Shown here: piece after piece, positions 7,334 to 14,101 of the stretch
Layout: every line of letters starts with the position of its first letter
Position numbering within the stretch: the stretch's first letter is position 1
NCBI RefSeq assembly: GCF_938017705.1
Contig: NZ_CALIIS010000190.1
Coordinates: 1 to 27,227 of the forward strand
Length of the DNA stretch: 27,227 nucleotides
Reading direction: 5' to 3'
Source: an uncultured Campylobacter sp.
GTDB lineage: Bacteria > Campylobacterota > Campylobacteria > Campylobacterales > Campylobacteraceae
Notes under the pieces: generated by a model
Databases searched by the model: none
What the model saw: only the letters and a program-made list of their open reading frames with translations
Told to the model about the DNA's origin: nothing
Program-made: the position numbers and the translations under genes

Positions 7334-7985
7334 TCTTTTCCTTTATTGCGCCTCGGTGCGCTTTTAAATTTAGATTTCTCGCGCGGCTTAAATGCGCGCT
7401 TTTAAGCTCAGCTCCGTTTCGCGGCGCGGATTTTACAACCTTAAATTTGCCAGCCAAGCTTTAAATGGGCGGCAAAATTTTATCCGCCGCCTGTGACTGC
7501 GGATCGCGCATAAATTTTAAATTTACGGCTCGCTTGCGGTGCACTCAAACAGCGCGCTGTTTGCCGCCCGCTATCCGTCATCCGCCGCAGTTTTAAAATT
7601 TAGCCGTTTAACGGACCGCTTAAATTTTAGCTTCGTAAAATTTCAAAGCTGGGCGTATCCCGCGGCATAAAATTTTAAAATTCTAAAAATCCCGAATCGG
7701 CTAATTCCGCGCCGGATAAATTTTAAATTTACGGCGAAATTTTAAACCAGAGCGTCCGCGTAAATTTTAATTCGGCAGAACGAAGTCTCGCACCGTGCGT
7801 TAAATTTAGCTACGTTACAAGATAAAATTTTGCAGCCGTTTTCTAAGCCTAGCTTTGCCTCACGCCGAAGTCGCGAAGTAAAATTTTATCTCATCTATGG
7901 TGGCACGGGTGGCACGCTGAAATTTCAGGCTTTAAATTTAGTGCAAAACGAAGCCGCTTAAAATTTCGTCTTAGCCAAAGCGTCC
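7334..7985. repeat. 652-bp gap inside the nos operon, dense in AAATTT, with a 20-bp direct repeat
   Basis: No protein-like ORF is present on either strand. I count 19 copies of AAATTT, many as TAAATTTTA or TAAAATTTTA, about one every 34 bp. The 20-mer ATAAATTTTAAATTTACGGC occurs exactly at 7510-7529 and 7716-7735. Between these words the sequence is GC-rich and shows no obvious coding remnant. No clear promoter for nosY is visible. It may be an expanded repeat region or the scar of a lost gene. Confidence 0.55.
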
Positions 7986-8675
7986 TTAATGCGCGTGCCC
8001 TGAAGGCATATCGTGCGCAGTGCCGTTACTTTCGCGCATATTCCCCATATCGTGCGGTGAGCCTTGAGGATGTGCCGTGCTGCCCGCATCGCCGCCCATA
8101 CCATGACCTGAGCCGTGAGTATGTCCCATACCGCTCATGCCGTGCTCTGCGGAGTGAGGGTCTTTCATGCCGCCCATATCGCCATGCATACTTCCCATAT
8201 TGCCGTGCGCATCGTGACCCATATTGCCCATTCCCATGCCGTGCGAACCGCCGCCTGCTTTAAGTGCCGCGACTACTTGATCGAAGCTGAAGTCTTGCTT
8301 GCCCTCTTGCTTGTTTTTAAACGCGCCCCAGCCAAACGACATAGGGGTTTTAAAACCGCGATAAAAGTGCGCCGTGCGTGCGTCGATAAACTCGCCGTTG
8401 CCGCTAGCGTCGTTGATGTAAATTTTGGCGTCCTTCAGCCAACTAAGTTTGTCGTTGGTAACCATGAAATCCACCAAGCAGCCGATGTCGTCAAAGTAGT
8501 GGTTTTTGCCGTCCACGCGTACATCGACGCTGAAGCGGTTGTCGCTGATCGCCATCTGGCAGTGCTCGCACACGTCTCTGTCGTAGTGGACGTTGCCGTA
8601 GTCTTTCTCGTCGCCGCAGCCTAAAAACGTAAGCACCGCAAGTGCGCAAAGTAAAGCTTTAAACATTTTTGTCAT
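7986..8675 (-). CDS. nosL: NosL, copper-binding lipoprotein with His/Met/Gly-rich tail
   Basis: A 229-residue lipoprotein: hydrophobic leader and lipobox LTFLGC with C20 as the likely lipidated residue. The NosL metal motif CEHCQM is at residues 36-41, followed by the family block NHYFDDIGCLVDFM and DARTAHFYRG. NosL is the Cu(I) chaperone of N2O reductase, acting in the periplasm. Residues 141-229 form an unusual tail with 14 His and 13 Met in 89 residues, in GHGM- and HGNM-like units that should bind copper. The start at 8675 is chosen for the GGGAGGA site about 6 bases upstream; it lies inside the end of nosF (17-nt overlap). Confidence 0.9.
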   Translation of the reverse strand: MTKMFKALLCALAVLTFLGCGDEKDYGNVHYDRDVCEHCQMAISDNRFSVDVRVDGKNHYFDDIGCLVDFMVTNDKLSWLKDAKIYINDASGNGEFIDARTAHFYRGFKTPMSFGWGAFKNKQEGKQDFSFDQVVAALKAGGGSHGMGMGNMGHDAHGNMGSMHGDMGGMKDPHSAEHGMSGMGHTHGSGHGMGGDAGSTAHPQGSPHDMGNMRESNGTAHDMPSGHAH

Positions 8676-9297
8676 CTACGATCCTCCCTAGATCCATTGA
8701 AATCATTCTTTTTACCAGCCCTCCCACTTCCTCGAGCCTATGCGAGATAAAGATCAAGCTTTTGTCTTTTGCGTGGTTGTGCAAAAGTGTCTTAAAACGC
8801 TCGCGCGCGCTCGGATCGAGATTGGCGGTCGGTTCATCAAAAATCATCGCCTTACTAGCTCTACCGAATGCTAGCGCAATTAAGAATTTTTGTTTCATAC
8901 CGCCGGATAGCTTATGAAAGGGTTTGTTTAAATTTGAACTCAGATCAAGCTCCATTTCGCCGCAAAATTTTACTATATCCGCTCTGCTTGCGTCCGCCGT
9001 GCGCTCGGCGAAGTAGATGAGCTCATTTAGGCTCAGTTTAAGCGGCGGCGGGGTTTGCGGCACGAAGCTGATACCGCGTAGAGCGCGGCTGCGCTGCTTA
9101 AACGAATCAAATCCGTCGATAGCGACGCTGCCGCTTGTGGGTATGTATTCGCCTAAAATCGTCCGCATCAGCGAGCTTTTGCCCGCTCCGTTTTGCCCGA
9201 CGAAAAGCACCTGCTCGCCGTCCGCGATATTTAGATCGATATCTTTTAAAACGAATTGATCTCCGAATTTCTTGCTTACGTTTTTAATCTCTATCAT
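8659..9297 (-). CDS. nosF: NosF, ABC ATPase for NosZ maturation
   Basis: A 212-residue ABC ATPase, shorter than typical uptake ATPases, as expected for NosF. Walker A GQNGAGKSS is at about residues 34-42, signature LSGGMKQ near 129-135, and Walker B AMIFDEPTANLD follows. It should form the NosFY complex with NosY and act with NosD on the CuZ site. AAGGA lies 6 bases before the ATG, and nosH ends 8 bp upstream. Its 3' end overlaps nosL, so nosF and nosL are coupled while nosY lies beyond the gap. Confidence 0.93.
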   Translation of the reverse strand: MIEIKNVSKKFGDQFVLKDIDLNIADGEQVLFVGQNGAGKSSLMRTILGEYIPTSGSVAIDGFDSFKQRSRALRGISFVPQTPPPLKLSLNELIYFAERTADASRADIVKFCGEMELDLSSNLNKPFHKLSGGMKQKFLIALAFGRASKAMIFDEPTANLDPSARERFKTLLHNHAKDKSLIFISHRLEEVGGLVKRMISMDLGRIVDDKNV

Positions 9298-9305
9298 AGG
9301 CTTCC

Positions 9306-10208
9306 TTAGATCATATCTTTTAGTTTATTGCCGATACCGAGCGCGTCTTGGTGACACACGTCGATACAGCGTCCGCACAGCGTGCAGTCGATCCCTTTTA
9401 GCATAAATTTGCTCTTATCGCCCAGGTTTTCGGATGCCTTTTTTTTAGTGATATCCAGTACGTGCGAGACGAAGCAGACGTCTTGGCAAACGCCGCAGTG
9501 ATCGCACCTGCTTTTATCCCAAGTAATCTTGCTAAGGCTCGCTTTCGCCGCAAGCGAATAGGTGCTACCTAGCGGGCATAGGTGCGTGCACCACATCCGC
9601 CTGCTAAAAAATACTTCGAGCAAAAACACAAAAACGATCCAAAGCCCCGCCAGCGAGAAGCCGTAGATGATGAGGCGCGATAAAATTCCCACGACGTTAA
9701 AAATTTCAAAAACGAGCAGATCCGTAATCGCGCTTAGCAGCAAAAACACCGCCCAGATCGCATATCGCATACCGCGAGGCAATGAGCGCTCCTTGATGAC
9801 GTGCTTAGCGATTAGCGTATTATGCAGCTTTTCGCCGATCTCACTAAGCGCTCCGTAAGGACAGATCCACGAGCAAAACGCCTTGCCGCCCGCGATAAAG
9901 TAAAACAGCAAAATAGTGCCCGAGCCGATAAGCAAATTTATCGGCAGATCCTTGTGCGCGGCGATCACCTCAAGGGTGGCAAAGGGATCGGCTAGGTGAA
10001 AGCCAAGTATCCGCGAGCCGCTGATGTCGCCTTCTAAAATTTGAATATCGGCGCGAAAGGAAAGCACGAAAAGCAGATGCACCAAAAATACCGTGGCGTA
10101 GCGCAGTGCCCGAATGCTGGGGCGCAGTTTGCCGCTTCTGTTTTTAAGCGCGAAGGTCGAGAAAAAGCTCGTATTTTTGATCGTGCATCGCGAATTATAT
10201 TTATCCAA
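9306..10208 (-). CDS. nosH: NosH, NapH-like membrane ferredoxin (quinol side)
   Basis: A 300-residue membrane protein related to NapH. Four to five hydrophobic segments (about residues 36-55, 90-112, 150-185, 190-212) carry two cysteine motifs at membrane edges (CSWICPYG and CTHLCPLG). Two [4Fe-4S] motifs follow near the C-terminus: C-x2-C-x2-C-x3-C in CDHCGVCQDVC and CTLCGRCIDVC. It is thought to take electrons from menaquinol and hand them through NosG and NosC proteins to NosZ, replacing NosR. The start is TTG at 10208, 3 bases after the nosC2 stop; I keep it because the first residues MDKYNSRCTIKNTSFFSTF resemble the usual NapH/NosH start. Confidence 0.92.
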   Translation of the reverse strand: MDKYNSRCTIKNTSFFSTFALKNRSGKLRPSIRALRYATVFLVHLLFVLSFRADIQILEGDISGSRILGFHLADPFATLEVIAAHKDLPINLLIGSGTILLFYFIAGGKAFCSWICPYGALSEIGEKLHNTLIAKHVIKERSLPRGMRYAIWAVFLLLSAITDLLVFEIFNVVGILSRLIIYGFSLAGLWIVFVFLLEVFFSRRMWCTHLCPLGSTYSLAAKASLSKITWDKSRCDHCGVCQDVCFVSHVLDITKKKASENLGDKSKFMLKGIDCTLCGRCIDVCHQDALGIGNKLKDMI

Positions 10209-10211
10209 GAC

Positions 10212-10658
10212 TTACTCTTTAAATTTTGAAATTTCATCCGCGAGCTTATCTAGGCTCTCGTCGCTTACGTTGGTTAAAAGTCCGCTCATCAGGCTGTTTT
10301 TGATCTTACCCGCTTTATAATCTTTGAGGCTTGCTAAAATTTGATCCTTGCTCTTGCCGCCGATCGGCGGAGCGATCTTGCCGCGTCCGTCGTCGCCGTG
10401 GCAAGGCGCACAGCTTACCAGATATGAGCTGCTTACCTCAAAGTCGCGCTCTTTGACGCTCTGCTGCAAAATTTTAATATTTTTTACGTCCTTATCGTCG
10501 ATGAGATCGACGCTTTTGCTCTGCGGCGCAGGCTTTGCTTGCACCTGCGGCTTGACTTCTTGCTGCGGCGCGCTAGAATCGTCCGAACTAGCCATAAAGA
10601 TCATCAGCGCGATCAGTGCTACACCCAAAATCAAAGCTAAAATTTTGCCCGGTTTCAT
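10212..10658 (-). CDS. nosC2: NosC2, membrane-anchored monohaem cytochrome c
   Basis: A 148-residue protein with an N-terminal membrane anchor (residues 6-23), a Pro/Gln-rich linker, and one haem c motif CAPCH at 83-87. It continues as a small class I cytochrome domain with a likely axial Met in NSLMSGLL. It is predicted to carry electrons in the periplasm from NosG/NosH to the cytochrome domain of NosZ. The ATG overlaps the nosC1 stop, and AAGGAG lies just upstream. The order C1-C2-H is as in Wolinella. Confidence 0.88.
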   Translation of the reverse strand: MKPGKILALILGVALIALMIFMASSDDSSAPQQEVKPQVQAKPAPQSKSVDLIDDKDVKNIKILQQSVKERDFEVSSSYLVSCAPCHGDDGRGKIAPPIGGKSKDQILASLKDYKAGKIKNSLMSGLLTNVSDESLDKLADEISKFKE

Positions 10659-11272
10659 TTCTGCTCCTTAAATTGTTTGTTGAACTCGTAAATTTCTTTC
10701 GCCATCGTCTCTATCTGCTGCTCGCTCATGCCGTTTACGAGCTGCACCATAAGAGGATTAGGCTTTTCTTTGAATTTATACTTTTTAATCATATCCACGA
10801 TCTGCGCGTCGGTTTTATCCAGAAGCGACGGACCGATGATGCCGTTGGCGTAGTCGTCGTGGCACGCCGAACAGCGCAGGATAAAATCGTGCCCAAGGCG
10901 CTTTTTCATCAGATCGAAATTTAGCTTTTCATATTGATTTTTAATGCTCGAATATGCCACGATATTTTTGGTCGTTTCGTTCACATCGCCGTTTAGGTTA
11001 AAATTTACCTTTCGCTCGCCGTAAAAATCGTAGCTTACGAACTTATCGTCCTTCTTGGGCGCTTCGCCGCTTTTAACGCTGATGCGAGGCTTTGCAGTGG
11101 AATTTTGATCCGCTTTCTGCGATGCGGAATTTACACTCGCGGAATTCTGATCCGCAGAATTTTGCCCTGCAGAATTTGCGGCGGCGGAGCTTGAATCGTC
11201 GTTATCTCCGCAGCCGCATAGCAAAAGCGCCGCAGCTAGCGAGCAGAGGTAGAATTTAATGGAGTTTTTCAT
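10655..11272 (-). CDS. nosC1: NosC1, lipoprotein monohaem cytochrome c
   Basis: A 205-residue exported protein with a lipobox-like LLLCGC (C21 or C19 lipidated). Residues 27-60 are an Asn-Ser-Ala low-complexity stretch. The haem motif CSACH is at 134-138 and a likely Met ligand lies in NPLMVQLVNGM. It resembles NosC2 in its haem domain, so the pair probably arose by duplication. Predicted role: periplasmic electron carrier of the N2O chain. The start overlaps the nosG stop (ATGA). The NSA stretch is encoded by repeated GCGGAATTT-type words shared with other genes here. Confidence 0.87.
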   Translation of the reverse strand: MKNSIKFYLCSLAAALLLCGCGDNDDSSSAAANSAGQNSADQNSASVNSASQKADQNSTAKPRISVKSGEAPKKDDKFVSYDFYGERKVNFNLNGDVNETTKNIVAYSSIKNQYEKLNFDLMKKRLGHDFILRCSACHDDYANGIIGPSLLDKTDAQIVDMIKKYKFKEKPNPLMVQLVNGMSEQQIETMAKEIYEFNKQFKEQK

Positions 11273-12084
11273 TGTTTTCCTTCATAGATTGATTTGTAAT
11301 CCGCCCGCGGGATTATCTCGATGATACGCGCCGGACAGAGCTCTGCGCACGCCCCGCAACCGACACAAGCGCTACGGATCTGCGGGGCGAAATGCGCGCC
11401 CGCCCTTATCATCGCGATGGCATCAAGTGGCTGCGGGTAAGGGCACAGCGACGCGCATAGATCACAGACCTTGCCCTCTTTCGCCGCCAGCGCTGAGTTT
11501 AACTCGCGCTCCTGCTCGGTCTTAGCGGGCTTTAGGCGCAGATCGCTAGATTTTAAGACCTGCCCGAGATACGCCAAACAGGCGTTTAAATTTTCGATCA
11601 CAGCGATGCCCATTTTGACCTTTTTAGGCTCGTTCGTCTCGTGGCTAAGCGCGCCGCTTGGACAGGCGAGCACGCAAGGAAGCGCGCCGCAAAGATAGCA
11701 GCCTCGCTCTTTGGCATCGATAACGGGCGTACCGATGTCAAAAAGATGAGTAATATCCAGCAGATAGATGCTGTGATAGGGGCAGACCTGCACGCATTGG
11801 CCGCACTTGATACAACTGCTGCGGAAGCCGCGCTCCGCCAGCGCTCCCGGCGGACGCAGATATAAAGAGGCGGAATCCCCGCTAGAATTTTTTGCGGAAT
11901 TTTGCTTTATGGAATTCGGCGCGGAATTTTGCCCTGCAGAATTTACGGAATTTTGCTCGTTTAAATTTTGCACTTCACTGCCCGCGGAATTGGCAGAATT
12001 TTCATCCGCAAACAAGCTCGCTGCCCCGAGTGTTCCGAGCGCCCCGCCGAGTAGTTTTATCGCTTCGCGTCTATTCTTTATCAT
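11269..12084 (-). CDS. nosG: NosG, NapG-like periplasmic polyferredoxin
   Basis: A 271-residue protein with an N-terminal twin-arginine-like leader (NRREAIKLLGG, then a hydrophobic stretch to about residue 25), expected for a cofactor-loaded Tat substrate. Residues 28-72 are Asn/Ser/Ala/Gln low complexity. Four [4Fe-4S] motifs follow: CIKCGQCVQVCP (91-102), CYLCGALPCVLACP, CDLCASLCPYP and CVGCGACAELCP. It pairs with NosH in electron transfer from menaquinol. The ATG overlaps the nosD stop. Sequestering of the Tat leader from the ferredoxin core by a 45-residue low-complexity linker is unusual. Confidence 0.92.
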   Translation of the reverse strand: MIKNRREAIKLLGGALGTLGAASLFADENSANSAGSEVQNLNEQNSVNSAGQNSAPNSIKQNSAKNSSGDSASLYLRPPGALAERGFRSSCIKCGQCVQVCPYHSIYLLDITHLFDIGTPVIDAKERGCYLCGALPCVLACPSGALSHETNEPKKVKMGIAVIENLNACLAYLGQVLKSSDLRLKPAKTEQERELNSALAAKEGKVCDLCASLCPYPQPLDAIAMIRAGAHFAPQIRSACVGCGACAELCPARIIEIIPRADYKSIYEGKQ

Positions 12085-13286
12085 TGCTTCATCCTGGGTT
12101 TTGGATCTTTTAGCAGTAGCTCAGGCTCTGAAAACGGAGCGAGCTTGGAGATGAAATTTAAAAGCGCGATCCCGCTGGAGCCGTAAAAAAACCGCACGCT
12201 CGGTTTATGCGCCCAAAGCCTATCGGCATAAGCATATGAGCTGTAGCTAACGTCGCCGTAACCGTCGCCGTCGCGGTCAAATCCGTCGTAATCGTCGAAG
12301 TAGTTGCCACTCCATTCGTTTTGCAAGAGCTTGGATTGGGGCGTATCGTTCAGTACGATCTCCATATTGCCTTTAAATTTATTGTTTTTAAATACGCTTT
12401 TTAGCTGCGTGGCGTGGAATTGCACGCCGATGCTGTTGTATTCGATATCGTTATTTTCAAAAACGTTAAGTGAGCCCGGCTGATACGGGGATTGATCCAG
12501 ATAAAATCCGCGGGCGTTGTAGATGACTTTATTGTCGGTGATTGTAAAATTTGAGCTATCCTTCATACCGATGCCTACGCCGTAAGCGCCGTCCGCGTTG
12601 CGCACGACGTTACGCCTGGCGATATTGTCGCTTGAAAACATAAAAAATAATCCCACGCTGTTGCCGTCGTAGTAGTTATCCTCCACGACGTTATGCCCGG
12701 AGTTCATAAAGTGCAGAGAATAGCGACAGCTATGGCCTTTGTTGCCTGCGACGAGATTGCCGTTAGAGAAGTAAAAAACGGTGTCGCGGACGTTGTGGAC
12801 GTCGTTATTTAAAATTTTATTGGCATTGGAATACCAAAGCTTGATGCCGTCGCCTTTGAAACTCGTGCGGTAGGTATTGCTTGAAATTTCGTTGCCCTCG
12901 ATCGTTACGTCGTTTGCCTTGCTTAGCACGACGCCGTAGAGCACGTCTTTGATGAGATTATTTTTTATGATTACGCTGTTTACGTCGCTTACATTGATAC
13001 CCGCATCCTCGCTAAGATGCTCGAAGCCTCCGTTTTGGATTGTTAAATTCTTGATTGTAACATGCGGAGAGCGGACGCGGATTACCGTTGCGTTGCGATC
13101 GCCTATGATCACGGCGGAGCGGTCTAGTCCGTCGATAGTAAGGGGTTTATCGATTAAAATATTGCCGTGGTACTCGCCCGCGGCTAGTTCGATAATATCG
13201 CCCGCTTTTGCGCTATCGATCGCGTCTTGAAGCTCGCCCGCGCCTAAGCTTAGCGCGAGCGAGAATGCTAGAAGCAAAAGCCTCAT
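12081..13286 (-). CDS. nosD: NosD, periplasmic beta-helix maturation protein
   Basis: A 401-residue exported protein with a signal peptide (about residues 1-17). It is built of right-handed beta-helix (CASH/PbH1) repeats, seen as recurring V-x-I-x-x-N-x-I units such as VIIKNNLIKDV and VTIEGNEIS, and ends with a GDGYGDVSY segment typical of NosD. NosD works with NosF and NosY in assembling the CuZ centre of NosZ. The ATG overlaps the nosB stop by 4 bases. Confidence 0.94.
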   Translation of the reverse strand: MRLLLLAFSLALSLGAGELQDAIDSAKAGDIIELAAGEYHGNILIDKPLTIDGLDRSAVIIGDRNATVIRVRSPHVTIKNLTIQNGGFEHLSEDAGINVSDVNSVIIKNNLIKDVLYGVVLSKANDVTIEGNEISSNTYRTSFKGDGIKLWYSNANKILNNDVHNVRDTVFYFSNGNLVAGNKGHSCRYSLHFMNSGHNVVEDNYYDGNSVGLFFMFSSDNIARRNVVRNADGAYGVGIGMKDSSNFTITDNKVIYNARGFYLDQSPYQPGSLNVFENNDIEYNSIGVQFHATQLKSVFKNNKFKGNMEIVLNDTPQSKLLQNEWSGNYFDDYDGFDRDGDGYGDVSYSSYAYADRLWAHKPSVRFFYGSSGIALLNFISKLAPFSEPELLLKDPKPRMKQ

Positions 13287-14059
13287 CTATGCTCTCGTAG
13301 AAATTTTTTCTTAGATAGTAGAGCTAACGCCGATAGTAGCGACAGAGCGAGCATCAGCCAAAAGCCAAGAGCGGGATATGAATGGGTAGTAAAATGCGCT
13401 ACGCTGCCGTCGCCAAATGCTGTAGGCATAAAAGGCTTTATTTTAAACGCGCCCCAGTCTTGCAGGTTATGCCCGAACCAATACAGCCAGCCCACGTAGC
13501 AGCCTATGAAGATAAGCGGCGCAATGATCGGAAGTATCATGAGTAGGGTCTGTCCCTTGCCGTCGTAGTATAAAAACGCAAGCATTCCGATCGTAGCGAT
13601 TATAAGATAATAGGGCGATAGCGAGTGCTCAAGCGTGCCGCCGCGCCAGACGGGATACATTCCGATATAGTGGTTTAGGGTATTCATCTCGCCGACATCG
13701 CCGCTAAAGCCGTCAACGTGGACGTAAAGTGGAATTCCATCGGGGAAAGCCTCTTTTGGATAGTTCGGCGCTTCGAGTGAAATTTTCCACACTGGTATGC
13801 TAGGGACCCCCACTTCAAATTTATGCTCCAGCATCGCGCCCAGATCGTTTTTAACATCGCTAGGGATTAGATGGTTTTTATACGAGGCTTTCGTGTATAA
13901 ATTCCATATCGGCGCGGAGTATGCGGGCAGCTGCGAGACGCTGCTAACCTGCCCCGATATGATTCTGCTTTGGACTTTGAAAAATCCGAGCGTAGGGATG
14001 GTAAAAGCGACCGTCATAATAAGCAGCGCTAAAATCGCGTAAATTTTATATTTTGGCAT
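13283..14059 (-). CDS. nosB: NosB, membrane protein of clade II nos operons
   Basis: A 258-residue membrane protein with an N-terminal anchor (about residues 7-27), a roughly 120-residue outside domain, and three further hydrophobic segments (about 148-166, 172-196, 230-250). The blocks VHVDGFSGDVGEMNTLNHYI and YVGWLYWFGHNLQDWGAFKI match the NosB type that follows nosZ in epsilonproteobacteria and other clade II organisms. Its exact function is not established; it is needed for or associated with clade II N2O reduction. An AAAGGAGATGAA site precedes the ATG. Confidence 0.88.
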   Translation of the reverse strand: MPKYKIYAILALLIMTVAFTIPTLGFFKVQSRIISGQVSSVSQLPAYSAPIWNLYTKASYKNHLIPSDVKNDLGAMLEHKFEVGVPSIPVWKISLEAPNYPKEAFPDGIPLYVHVDGFSGDVGEMNTLNHYIGMYPVWRGGTLEHSLSPYYLIIATIGMLAFLYYDGKGQTLLMILPIIAPLIFIGCYVGWLYWFGHNLQDWGAFKIKPFMPTAFGDGSVAHFTTHSYPALGFWLMLALSLLSALALLSKKKFLREHR

Positions 14060-14075
14060 TTCATCTCCTTTAAAT

Positions 14076-14095
14076 TCTCCCCCTTGCGGGGGAGA
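14076..14095 (-). terminator. Hairpin between nosZ and nosB
   Basis: Perfect 8-bp GC-rich arms (TCTCCCCC/GGGGGAGA) around a 4-base loop, 6 bases past the nosZ stop. No T-run follows (AATTTAAAGG), so it more likely protects the 3' end of nosZ mRNA or partly attenuates the downstream nos genes than stops transcription fully. Confidence 0.5.
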
Positions 14096-14101
14096 GTGGG
14101 G

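Noticed and set aside
8115..8624. 169-residue plus-strand ORF opposite nosL
   Set aside because: Shadow of the repetitive GHGM codons; nosL has lipobox, NosL motif and a ribosome-binding site.
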